From Aidingimonas halophila (GTDB lineage Bacteria; Pseudomonadota; Gammaproteobacteria; Pseudomonadales; Halomonadaceae), in assembly GCF_900106955.1 (NCBI RefSeq), contig NZ_FNNI01000005.1:248001-312000 (forward strand): 64,000 nt of DNA, in the 5' to 3' direction. The translations under genes were made by a program, and so were the position numbers. The notes beneath the pieces were generated by a model, which was not told the origin of the DNA, made no database searches, and worked only from the letters and a program-made list of their open reading frames with translations. Positions 8,987 to 17,548 of this stretch are shown piece by piece (position 1 is the stretch's first letter; every line of letters begins with the position of its first letter).

Positions 8987-9816
8987 TGGAATTTCCACGT
9001 ATTCCGCTGGGTCAGTGGATTGAAGGCGGACTCGGCTACTTGACATCAGAGTATTCGTTGATCACGCGTGGTATCTCGCGCGTGACCCAGACCGGGATCA
9101 GCGGATTGAACGACGGCCTGATGTGGTTACCCGAATGGGCATTGATGGCCATCATTGCGCTGATTAGTTGGAAGCTGGCCGGAACCCGGCTGGCTATCGG
9201 CTCGGCCATTGGACTCGCGTTCATCTGGAACCTGGGATTGTGGGATCCGATGATCGAGTCACTGACACTGGTTGTCATAGCGACATTGGTGGCAGTGACC
9301 ATCGCGATTCCCGTCGGCATTGCCGCTGCGCTGTCGGAGAGGCTCTACCGAATGCTCATGCCGGTGCTTGACTTCATGCAGACGATGCCCGCCTTCGTCT
9401 ATTTGATTCCTGCCATTCCGTTCTTCGGTATCGGCTCGGTTTCAGCCATTTTTGCAACGGTCATCTTTTCGATGCCGCCGGCTATCCGCTTTACGACATT
9501 GGGTATCCGTCAGGTGCCGATAGAGCTGATCGAGGCGGCTGATGCCTTCGGTTCGACACGTCGTCAGAAGTTGCTCAAGGTGCAATTACCGTTATCCTTG
9601 CCTACAGTAATGGCAGGTATCAACCAGACCATCATGCTGGCACTGTCAATGGTCGTGATCGCTGCCATGATCGGTGCCGATGGACTGGGCAATGAAGTAT
9701 GGCGCGCGATCCAGCGACTTCGTCCGGGTGATGGCTTTGAAGCGGGTATTGCAGTGGTTATTCTGGCCATGATACTGGATCGACTGACACAGGCGCTGCG
9801 AAAGCAGCGCAATTAA
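8986..9816 (+). CDS. proW: Glycine betaine/proline-type ABC transporter permease ProW
   Basis: This is the membrane channel subunit of the osmoprotectant importer. The 276-residue protein has about six or seven hydrophobic helices and the permease EAA-type loop (IEAADAFGSTRRQKLLKVQLP) that docks to ProV. It is shorter than E. coli ProW (354), lacking that protein's long N-terminal periplasmic extension but close to other family members. It starts inside the proV stop codon. The end of the gene forms a perfect 7-bp hairpin with a GAAA tetraloop (9793-9810), the first of three stem-loops before proX. Confidence 0.93.
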   Translation: MEFPRIPLGQWIEGGLGYLTSEYSLITRGISRVTQTGISGLNDGLMWLPEWALMAIIALISWKLAGTRLAIGSAIGLAFIWNLGLWDPMIESLTLVVIATLVAVTIAIPVGIAAALSERLYRMLMPVLDFMQTMPAFVYLIPAIPFFGIGSVSAIFATVIFSMPPAIRFTTLGIRQVPIELIEAADAFGSTRRQKLLKVQLPLSLPTVMAGINQTIMLALSMVVIAAMIGADGLGNEVWRAIQRLRPGDGFEAGIAVVILAMILDRLTQALRKQRN

Positions 9817-9922
9817 TCGGGTCACGTTGGATAGCGTTGCAGGGTTACCCTGCAGTGCTGTCTCTGCCCACAGAAAGATTGACCAACCGAAGTAGGGAAG
9901 CGGTTCGAGTGGCGAGCCGCTT
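9793..9922 (+). promoter_or_regulatory. Three consecutive stem-loops between proW and proX
   Basis: Hairpin 1: GCGCTGC/GCAGCGC around a GAAA tetraloop (9793-9810), overlapping the last proW codons. Hairpin 2: TGCAGGG/CCCTGCA with a TTA loop (9838-9854). Hairpin 3: a 10-bp stem with one G-U pair, arms 9898-9907 and 9913-9922. None is followed by a long U-tract, so they look like transcript-stabilising or processing elements and not full terminators. They would help give more ProX than ProV/ProW (inference). Confidence 0.5.
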
Positions 9923-9958
9923 AAATGAAGCATGGAGCAAAATTAGGAGAGGTACGCA

Positions 9959-10834
9959 ATGTTGACACATACCCCGAAGTCTACAGCGATGCGCTATAGC
10001 GTACTCGCCCTGGCAGCAGGGCTTGGTCTGGCAGCGGGTTCCGCTCAGGCGCAGGAAGACAAGGGAACGGTGGAATTGGCCTATGTAGAGTGGTCGTCTG
10101 AGGTTGCCTCCACCAATGTTGTCCGCGCAGTGCTGGAACAGCAAGGCTATGATGTCGAAATCAACTCTCTTTCGGCATCAGCCATGTGGCAGGCCATTGC
10201 CCATGGAGATGCCGATGCCATGGTAGCTGCCTGGTTGCCGACGACCCATGAAGATTACATGGAACAGACGCAAGACAGCGTCGAAGATCTCGGCCCCAAT
10301 TTTGAAGGTACCAAACTGGGCCTGGTTGTCTCAGCGGATTCGGAACTCGAGTCCATTGAAGATATCAATGATCATGCTGACGAGCTTAACGGCGAGATCA
10401 TTGGTATCGACCCGGGTGCCGGCCTGATGTCTCAGACGGAAACGGTGATTGAAGAATATGGACTCGATGTCGATTTGCGTAGTGGTAGTGGAGCGACCAT
10501 GACCTCTGCGCTTGGTACGGCGATCGAGAACGACGAACCTATCGTCGTGACAGGCTGGACACCTCACTGGAAGTTCTCCCGTTGGGATCTGAAATATCTC
10601 GACGACCCGAAAAATGTCTACGGCGATGCCGAGCGTATCCACACCGTGGTTCGCACGGGCTTGGAAGAGGATATGCCGGAAGCCTATGCGATTCTGGACA
10701 ACTTCCATTGGACGCCCGAGCAGATGGGTGAAGTCATGCTCATGAACCAGGAAGAGGATGCTGATCCCTACGAGAATGCCCAGAAATGGGTCGAAGATAA
10801 TCAGGACGTTGTTGAAGAGTGGTTGGCTGACTGA
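9959..10834 (+). CDS. proX: Glycine betaine/proline-type substrate-binding protein ProX
   Basis: This is the periplasmic binding protein of the importer. It starts with a Sec signal peptide (hydrophobic LALAAGLGLAAGSAQA, predicted cleavage after AQA at about residue 31). The mature part shows the OpuAC/ProX fold, with W-rich betaine-binding elements such as EWSSE, SAMWQAIAHGDADAM and GWTPHWKFSRWDLKYLDDP. It is 291 residues long and acidic, as expected for a periplasmic protein of a halophile. An AGGAGAGG ribosome site precedes the ATG. It is the last gene of the operon, closed by a strong hairpin at 10863-10893. Confidence 0.95.
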   Translation: MLTHTPKSTAMRYSVLALAAGLGLAAGSAQAQEDKGTVELAYVEWSSEVASTNVVRAVLEQQGYDVEINSLSASAMWQAIAHGDADAMVAAWLPTTHEDYMEQTQDSVEDLGPNFEGTKLGLVVSADSELESIEDINDHADELNGEIIGIDPGAGLMSQTETVIEEYGLDVDLRSGSGATMTSALGTAIENDEPIVVTGWTPHWKFSRWDLKYLDDPKNVYGDAERIHTVVRTGLEEDMPEAYAILDNFHWTPEQMGEVMLMNQEEDADPYENAQKWVEDNQDVVEEWLAD

Positions 10835-10862
10835 ATCCTGCTTCAGGGATTCTCTCGACCAC

Positions 10863-10893
10863 GACAAAGCCGGCCTACATGGCCGGCTTTGTC
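10863..10893. terminator. Bidirectional terminator between proX and pdxH
   Basis: A perfect 13-bp stem (10863-10875 with 10881-10893), GACAAAGCCGGCC, around a 5-nt loop. The A- and T-rich outer ends suit both converging genes. Confidence 0.85.
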
Positions 10894-10918
10894 ATTGCTT
10901 GCATGATGGTCCTGCCTA

Positions 10919-11560
10919 TCAAGGAGCCAGGCGTACTTTAATCCATTGATTGTCGCGGAGTTGATAACGGATACGGTCATGCAAGCGACTGGGCTGACCC
11001 TGCCAGAACTCCACCATATCGAGTGAGACTCGATATCCTCCCCAGTTAGCCGGACGTTCGACCGTTTGATTGTCGTAAGCTTGTTCAAAACGCTGTCGAC
11101 GTTCTTCCAGCCATTTTCGATCCGGTATCTCGACGCTTTGGGTCGCGACCCAGGCGCCGAGTTGGCTGCCTCGAGGTCGAGAGGCAAAATAGGCATCCGA
11201 TTCTTCGGCTGGTATCTGTTCCACGCCTCCTTCGACACGGACTTGTCGGCCAAGCGATGGCCACCAAAAGACCAGGGCGGTATAAGGAACATTGGCGAGC
11301 TCACTGCCTTTATGGCTGTGATAGTTGGTATAGAACACCATGCCTCGTTCATCTACGCCCTTGAGAAGCACGATGCGGGCATGGGGCAGACCAAGACTGT
11401 CGACCGTTGCCAGCGTCATGGCGTTACTGTCTTCGCCTTCCTTTTCGAGTGCCAGTGACAGCCATTCCTGAAACAAGGGTAAAGGAGTGTCCGGCGTATT
11501 GGACTCGTCCAGAAAGCCTCCTTCATAGTCGCGTCGTATATCGGCGATATCACGCATCAT
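10919..11560 (-). CDS. pdxH: Pyridoxamine/pyridoxine 5'-phosphate oxidase
   Basis: PdxH oxidises pyridoxamine-5-P or pyridoxine-5-P to pyridoxal-5-P using FMN, the last step of vitamin B6 synthesis and salvage. The 213-residue product has the family hallmarks: NAMTLATVDSLGLPHARIVLLKG (FMN/substrate region), FYTNYHSHKG, ALVFWWPSLGRQVRVEG and the C-terminal PROSITE-type stretch EFWQGQPSRLHDRI. The chosen start (MMRDIADIRR) has a GGAG site at proper spacing; two upstream in-frame codons to 11614 do not. It is transcribed alone, convergent with proX. Confidence 0.95.
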   Translation of the reverse strand: MMRDIADIRRDYEGGFLDESNTPDTPLPLFQEWLSLALEKEGEDSNAMTLATVDSLGLPHARIVLLKGVDERGMVFYTNYHSHKGSELANVPYTALVFWWPSLGRQVRVEGGVEQIPAEESDAYFASRPRGSQLGAWVATQSVEIPDRKWLEERRQRFEQAYDNQTVERPANWGGYRVSLDMVEFWQGQPSRLHDRIRYQLRDNQWIKVRLAP

Positions 11561-11635
11561 GCTGTCTCCAGAAAAATATACGTTCATCTTGGCTGTTGGC
11601 TGGCACCGGCTCAATATCTCTTGTGCCTGACTGGC

Positions 11636-12723
<1,088 letters not shown>

Positions 12724-12765
12724 TCAACTATACACTGCTATCCGGAGTCCACGAAACATGAGAGG

Positions 12766-13179
12766 TTACCGCCGTATGTACACCCATGCTCGGCTTCCGT
12801 CGGATAATGTGAGTCGTTGGCGTTCATAGCGAATGCCGAGCCGTTCATACCGATCCAGCTTGGCCAGTTCCTTTTCATCGACCGTTAACAGCAGTCCTTC
12901 TACCCGTGATCCGGAGACTGGTTCCAAATCCAGTCCATCGCGTCGAAAGTTCTCCAGGTAGACCGTTTCCGGATTCCCGCTGCGTCCGTAGACCAACCAG
13001 CGGACCGGCGCATACTGGAGCGTGCCATAGACGAAGACCTGATGCGTACCGGGTTCAATGGCATCGAGACTGTCAGGACGCTCATACAAGAATGGGCTCA
13101 ACAAGGTAAGCCAAAGATAGAGCGCGATACAGACCGGAACACCTGCAATCGCCGCCAAGAGATAACGCCATCGGCGCAT
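12766..13179 (-). CDS. Gamma-glutamylcyclotransferase (AIG2-like) family protein with N-terminal membrane anchor
   Basis: The product is 137 residues. A hydrophobic helix at about 6-28 should anchor it in the inner membrane; after it comes the AIG2/GGCT fold with the substrate-loop motif VFVYGTL (about 48-54) and a conserved LAKLDRYERLG element carrying an acidic residue. Family members split gamma-glutamyl groups as 5-oxoproline or act on related amines; the substrate here is unknown. A GGAG site supports the start at 13179. The frame continues upstream to 13443 but overlaps the divergent Smr gene. It is not obviously part of an operon. Confidence 0.75.
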   Translation of the reverse strand: MRRWRYLLAAIAGVPVCIALYLWLTLLSPFLYERPDSLDAIEPGTHQVFVYGTLQYAPVRWLVYGRSGNPETVYLENFRRDGLDLEPVSGSRVEGLLLTVDEKELAKLDRYERLGIRYERQRLTLSDGSRAWVYIRR

Positions 13180-13282
13180 GTGATGTACTCCGGATAACTG
13201 GGTAGTCTGTGTCGGATTCACTGTCACTACCATTTCACGCTTTGATAGACTTTTGCAAAGCGTTGACCGAGGGGAGGTTGGC

Positions 13283-13870
13283 ATGAAGCAAGATGATCTC
13301 GACTTCCGGCGTGAGATGAGTGACGTACAGCCCCTCTCTCGAGGACAGGACAAGGCGGATGTGTCGATGCGCCAGGGCGGTGCTCCCAGTCCGGCACAGT
13401 TAGCACGTCGTGAGAGTGCGGAAAAAGCGATTGAGGATGACAATTTCCTTTCCGACGATTTCGTGGAGCTTGTTGGCGCTCATGATCCACTCGGTTTTCG
13501 GCGCGATGGTATTCAGCTTGGCGTCTTTGATCGGCTACGCCACGGAGACTATACGCCAGATGCTCAACTTCATCTCATCAGGCGCCCGCTGAGGGAGTGC
13601 CGGCGAGAACTGTTCGGCTTTCTGCGTGACGCACATGCCCATGGTCTACGCTGTGTGCTGCTGGTACATGGCAGAGGCAAGTACGACGATAGCCCCGCGA
13701 ACATATTGCGCTCCTATCTCGCTAAATGGTTATGCCAGTTCGATGAAGTGCAAGCATATGCTTCGGCGCCAGCATCGCGCGGTGGTCTGGGAGCAACCTA
13801 TGTCATGCTGAAAAAATCCGAACGGGCGCGTGAGCGCAACCGCGAACGACAGCAGAAACGTCGAGGGTAG
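13283..13870 (+). CDS. Smr-domain protein (SmrA/YdaL-like)
   Basis: The product is 195 residues with a polar N-terminal half and a C-terminal Smr domain (about 95-175): LHLIRRPLRECRRELFGFL, then LLVHGRGKYDDSPANILRSYL and GGLGATYVMLKK. Small MutS-related domains have nuclease or nicking activity in several bacteria; the exact role of SmrA-type proteins is unsettled. The basic tail rich in Arg and Gln could bind nucleic acid. A GGGGAGG site directly before ATG 13283 fixes the start. Confidence 0.88.
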   Translation: MKQDDLDFRREMSDVQPLSRGQDKADVSMRQGGAPSPAQLARRESAEKAIEDDNFLSDDFVELVGAHDPLGFRRDGIQLGVFDRLRHGDYTPDAQLHLIRRPLRECRRELFGFLRDAHAHGLRCVLLVHGRGKYDDSPANILRSYLAKWLCQFDEVQAYASAPASRGGLGATYVMLKKSERARERNRERQQKRRG

Positions 13871-13873
13871 GGG

Positions 13874-13894
13874 CTGCCCGGTGATACCGGGCAG
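13874..13894. terminator. GC-rich hairpin between converging Smr and DUF934 genes
   Basis: A 9-bp perfect stem CTGCCCGGT/ACCGGGCAG with a 3-nt loop lies in the 33-bp gap between two converging stop codons. Neither side has a clear T-tract, so terminator activity is probable and not certain. Confidence 0.5.
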
Positions 13895-13903
13895 AAACCG
13901 CAA

Positions 13904-14413
13904 TCAGGCTTCGCGTAAACGCCTGGCAAACAAGGGTTCGTTGATATCGACGGCCGGTTGATAGCTGACGCTGAAGGCCCCGAGCGCACGTAGGGCATCG
14001 TCCAGGTGCTGATCCTCCCGAAGTGCCAACGCATCGAATCCACAACGGCTCATATAGAAGAGTTGATCGACGAGCACGTCTCCGATCGCCCGGATTTCCC
14101 CCCGGTACTGATAGCGTTCCCGAAGCAAGCGCGCCAACGTATAGCCTCGGCCATCGGTAAAGGCAGGGAAGTCGATGGCGACCAACGGGGCTGTGGCCAA
14201 CTGTTCCGCCAGCTCGGATGTCAGTTCGGTGTTACTGGGCAACCAGGGCGCGACATCCGCTTCGCTAGCGTGATCAAACCACAGTTTTAAAGGTACGATG
14301 ACCGGCCTGGATGTAGGCATGCCATCTTCAACCCTTGATAACGACCATGTGTCCTGTTCCGGTTGTCCCAGCTTGATCAAGGATCGGGCTTTGGTCAGTT
14401 GGCTGTCAGGCAT
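13904..14413 (-). CDS. DUF934 family protein linked to sulfite reductase
   Basis: The product is 169 residues. It has the DUF934 core: VPLKLWFDH, then LATAPLVAIDFPAFTDGRGYTLARLLRERYQYRGEIRAIGDVL and DQLFYMSRCGFDALALRED. The family is a close neighbour of cysI or cysH in many beta- and gammaproteobacteria and is often called a putative oxidoreductase, without direct proof. Its start lies 8 bp inside the end of cysI, so the two are co-translated. A support role in assimilatory sulfite reduction is inferred from context only. Confidence 0.82.
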   Translation of the reverse strand: MPDSQLTKARSLIKLGQPEQDTWSLSRVEDGMPTSRPVIVPLKLWFDHASEADVAPWLPSNTELTSELAEQLATAPLVAIDFPAFTDGRGYTLARLLRERYQYRGEIRAIGDVLVDQLFYMSRCGFDALALREDQHLDDALRALGAFSVSYQPAVDINEPLFARRLREA

Positions 14414-16058
14414 AGACCCGCTCCTTGAATGGCTTGATACCGATACGGCGGTAGGTATCCAGGAAGATTTCTTCATCCTGGCGCTGTTCGACATAGACCT
14501 GAAGGACTTTATCGATCACTTCAGGTACATCCTCTCGGTAGAACGAGGGGCCCAGAATCTTGCCGAGAGAAGCGTCATCGGTGGCGTTTCCCCCTAACGA
14601 GACCTGATAATATTCCTCGCCTTTCTTGTCGACGCCGAGAATCCCGATGTGGCCGACATGGTGATGGCCACAGGCATTCATGCACCCGGAGATGTTGAGA
14701 TCCAGGGGGCCGAGGTCGTATAGGAAATCCAGGTCCTCGAAACGCTCCTGAATGGCCTGGGCAACAGGAATCGCCACTGCATTGGCCAGGCTGCAATAAT
14801 CACCGCCGGGACAACAGATGATGTCGTTGAGTGTGCCGACCGTGGGATTCGCCATGCCGAGCGTTTCGAGTTCCTGCCAAAGGGCCTCGAGTTGATCGAC
14901 AGGGACATCCGACAACACCACGTTCTGTTCGTGGGTCACCCTGACTTCCCCAAAACTGTAGGTGTCGGCCAGGTCGGCGATGGCATCCATCTGATCCGCC
15001 GTCACATTACCCGGTGCATGTTCACGGCGTTTCAGGGATAACGTGACCGCCTTGTAGCCTGGCACTCTATGATCCGTGACATTGTTGGTAACGAAACGAG
15101 CGAAGTTGCGGTTCTCCTGACGCAGGCGCTCATGCTCAATAATGGCTTGCTCGTCGACCGGGCGCCGGTCTGGTTCGGGAAAGTGAGAGCGAGCGGCTTC
15201 AACGGCCTCTTCTGTCAGTGTTTGCGGACCGTCCTTGAGGTGGGCCCACTCTTCTTCGACACGACGGCGATACTCTTCGATGCCGAGAGCTTTGACCAGA
15301 ATCTTGATGCGCGCCTTGAACTTGTTGTCACGGCGACCGAACTGGTTGTAAACGCGGACACACGCTTCCAGGTAGGTCAACAAATGCTGCCAGGGGAGGT
15401 CTTCACGCACGACATCGCCAATCATGGGCGTACGGCCCATACCGCCACCTGCCAGGACTTTGACGCGCAGTTCGTTCCGCTCGTTGCGCCATAGCCGCAG
15501 CCCGATGTCGTGTACTTGGATCGCCGCCCTGTCAGCATCTGCGCCTGTCACGGCGATCTTGAATTTACGGGGCAGATAAGCGAATTCCGGATGCAGCGTT
15601 GACCATTGACGAATCAACTCGCACCAAGGGCGCGGATCTTCGATCTCGTCACTGGCAATACCGGCAAACTGATCGCTGGTCGTATTGCGAATGCAGTTGC
15701 CGCTGGTCTGGATCGCATGCATCTGAACCTGTGCCAGCTCGGCCAGAATATCGGGGACATCTTCCAGTTTCGGCCAGTTCAGCTGTAGATTCTGCCGTGT
15801 GGAGAAATGCCCGTAACCACGGTCATAACGGCGTGTTATGGCTCCGAGCGCACGTAGCTGACGGCTTGACAACATTCCGTAAGGAATGGCGATACGCAGC
15901 ATGGGCGCATGCTTCTGGATATACAGACCATTTTGCAGGCGCAATGGGCGGAATTCATCTTCCCCCAGGCGTCCCGCCAGGTAACGTTCCATTTGGTCAC
16001 GGAACTGGGTAACACGCTCGTCGACGAGCGTCTGATCGTAGGTGTCGTACCGATACAT
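14406..16058 (-). CDS. cysI: Assimilatory nitrite/sulfite reductase hemoprotein (CysI type)
   Basis: This enzyme reduces sulfite to sulfide by six electrons on a coupled siroheme and [4Fe-4S] centre, feeding cysteine synthesis. Its 550 residues include the duplicated reductase half-domains (YGMLSSRQLRALG, HFSTRQNLQLNWP, TSGNCIRNTT) and the cluster-binding cysteines in CCPGGDYC and SGCMNACGHH. It is the single-subunit style also seen in Pseudomonas, with no CysJ flavoprotein gene beside it. The next gene, DUF934, overlaps it. The upstream gap to the MATE gene (16059-16210) should hold the promoter. Confidence 0.92.
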   Translation of the reverse strand: MYRYDTYDQTLVDERVTQFRDQMERYLAGRLGEDEFRPLRLQNGLYIQKHAPMLRIAIPYGMLSSRQLRALGAITRRYDRGYGHFSTRQNLQLNWPKLEDVPDILAELAQVQMHAIQTSGNCIRNTTSDQFAGIASDEIEDPRPWCELIRQWSTLHPEFAYLPRKFKIAVTGADADRAAIQVHDIGLRLWRNERNELRVKVLAGGGMGRTPMIGDVVREDLPWQHLLTYLEACVRVYNQFGRRDNKFKARIKILVKALGIEEYRRRVEEEWAHLKDGPQTLTEEAVEAARSHFPEPDRRPVDEQAIIEHERLRQENRNFARFVTNNVTDHRVPGYKAVTLSLKRREHAPGNVTADQMDAIADLADTYSFGEVRVTHEQNVVLSDVPVDQLEALWQELETLGMANPTVGTLNDIICCPGGDYCSLANAVAIPVAQAIQERFEDLDFLYDLGPLDLNISGCMNACGHHHVGHIGILGVDKKGEEYYQVSLGGNATDDASLGKILGPSFYREDVPEVIDKVLQVYVEQRQDEEIFLDTYRRIGIKPFKERVYA

Positions 16059-16210
16059 TCAGACTGTCCTGCTAGTCAGGGCGAATGAAGGAATATGCCG
16101 TACGTTCGTACCATACTCCTCTCTGTTTATTCTATGAAAGAATAAATGGTCATAGAATTTTATTGAAGCATTATAAGGGGTCGTCCTATTTTCTGATGGT
16201 AGCATGGAAA

Positions 16211-17539
16211 TCACAAGATGAGTTCCTGCCAGCGGCGGCGCTGCCATATCAGCGCAAACCATAGCGAATTCAGGCATCGGTAAGCCAGTTGAATCCACCA
16301 GATACCGAGAAGTCCGTATCCGAGGGTAACACCCACCCACCAGGCCAATGGGAGAAAGAGAAGCCACTGGGTCGCCAGAGTCGTTGTCATGACGGTTCGA
16401 TTGGCACCTGCTCCGAGCAAGGCTTGGCCCAGAACCAGCGCAGCGGCATCCAGTACGATCATCAGCGCCGTCAACTGAAGGGGGAGGCGTCCCATCGCGA
16501 TCAGTTCCTCTTCTGCCAGGAACAGGCTCAAGACCTGATCAGGAAAGATGAGCATCGGCAAGGCCAGTAATGCCAGGCTGACCCAAGCGATTCGTACGAC
16601 ATCCCATCCCCAGCGATGCGCATCCACCTGTTCGTCACGCCCCATGGCCTGTCCTACCAGACTCATCGCGGCCAGTCCCAGGCCAACGCCGGGCAGAATC
16701 AGGAACAGCGACAGGTTGACCAGCACATGTCCGACAGCGACGCTCGACGTGCTGAGGTGTCCAAGGATCCAGAAGAGAACCGCATACCCTCCTGCGAACC
16801 ACAGTTGCTGAAAGGAGTGGGGAGCGGCAAGCCGTATGGTGGTGGTGAACACCCGAAGAGTAGGGCGGTGCGCCAGGAAACCACTGGGTATGGCAAAACG
16901 CAGGCTATATCCGAACCATAGGCACAGGCCGATGACGATGGAGATCGTCGTTCCGGCACCGGCACCGGCCGCCCCCATTGTGGGCAACCCCATATGACCG
17001 AAAATCAGTCCGACACTGGCCAGGACATTGACCAGGTGTGTCACCATGATGATGCCGAGATATAGCCCCGTGCGCTGGATGCCATTCCAGAAGCCCCGGA
17101 AGCAGAAGATCATGGCTATCGCGACCAAACCGAGAACACGCCATCGAAAGTAGTCGATGGCGATGTCATTGACCTCGGCGTCCTGGCCGATGAGCGATAA
17201 CAGCCAGGGGGCCTGCCAGAGACAGAACAACGTCAATGGCAACGCCACGAGAAAGGCGATGATCAGACCTGCGTTGAGGGCGCCCGCTCGGTGACTCCAT
17301 GCCTGTTCACCGTGCCGTCGGGCGGTTTGTGCCTGCACCCCCGACGACAGGCCGAACATGATGGCCGTGACCATGAACATGGCATAGCCGCCGATACCGA
17401 CTCCCGCCAGTGCTGTTTCGCCGAGCTTGCCAACCAATGCGGCATCGATCAGGTTGAGCAGGCTTTGAGACAGCATCCCGCCGATGATCGGCAGTGCCAG
17501 TTTTAAAATGACATGGCGGCGAGATCGTTCCGGCAGCAT
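16211..17539 (-). CDS. MATE-family multidrug/sodium antiporter
   Basis: The product is a 442-residue integral membrane protein with about 12 helices in two similar halves. It opens with LKLALPIIGGMLSQSLLNLIDAALVGKLGETALAGVGIG, the typical MatE start, and repeats the pattern after about residue 230. MATE proteins export cationic drugs or metabolites using Na+ or H+ gradients. The substrate cannot be told; the sequence looks closer to the DinF/NorM-like bacterial group than to eukaryotic members. It lies 9 bp downstream of metH on the same strand and may be co-transcribed with it. Confidence 0.88.
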   Translation of the reverse strand: MLPERSRRHVILKLALPIIGGMLSQSLLNLIDAALVGKLGETALAGVGIGGYAMFMVTAIMFGLSSGVQAQTARRHGEQAWSHRAGALNAGLIIAFLVALPLTLFCLWQAPWLLSLIGQDAEVNDIAIDYFRWRVLGLVAIAMIFCFRGFWNGIQRTGLYLGIIMVTHLVNVLASVGLIFGHMGLPTMGAAGAGAGTTISIVIGLCLWFGYSLRFAIPSGFLAHRPTLRVFTTTIRLAAPHSFQQLWFAGGYAVLFWILGHLSTSSVAVGHVLVNLSLFLILPGVGLGLAAMSLVGQAMGRDEQVDAHRWGWDVVRIAWVSLALLALPMLIFPDQVLSLFLAEEELIAMGRLPLQLTALMIVLDAAALVLGQALLGAGANRTVMTTTLATQWLLFLPLAWWVGVTLGYGLLGIWWIQLAYRCLNSLWFALIWQRRRWQELIL

Positions 17540-17548
17540 CGACTCACG

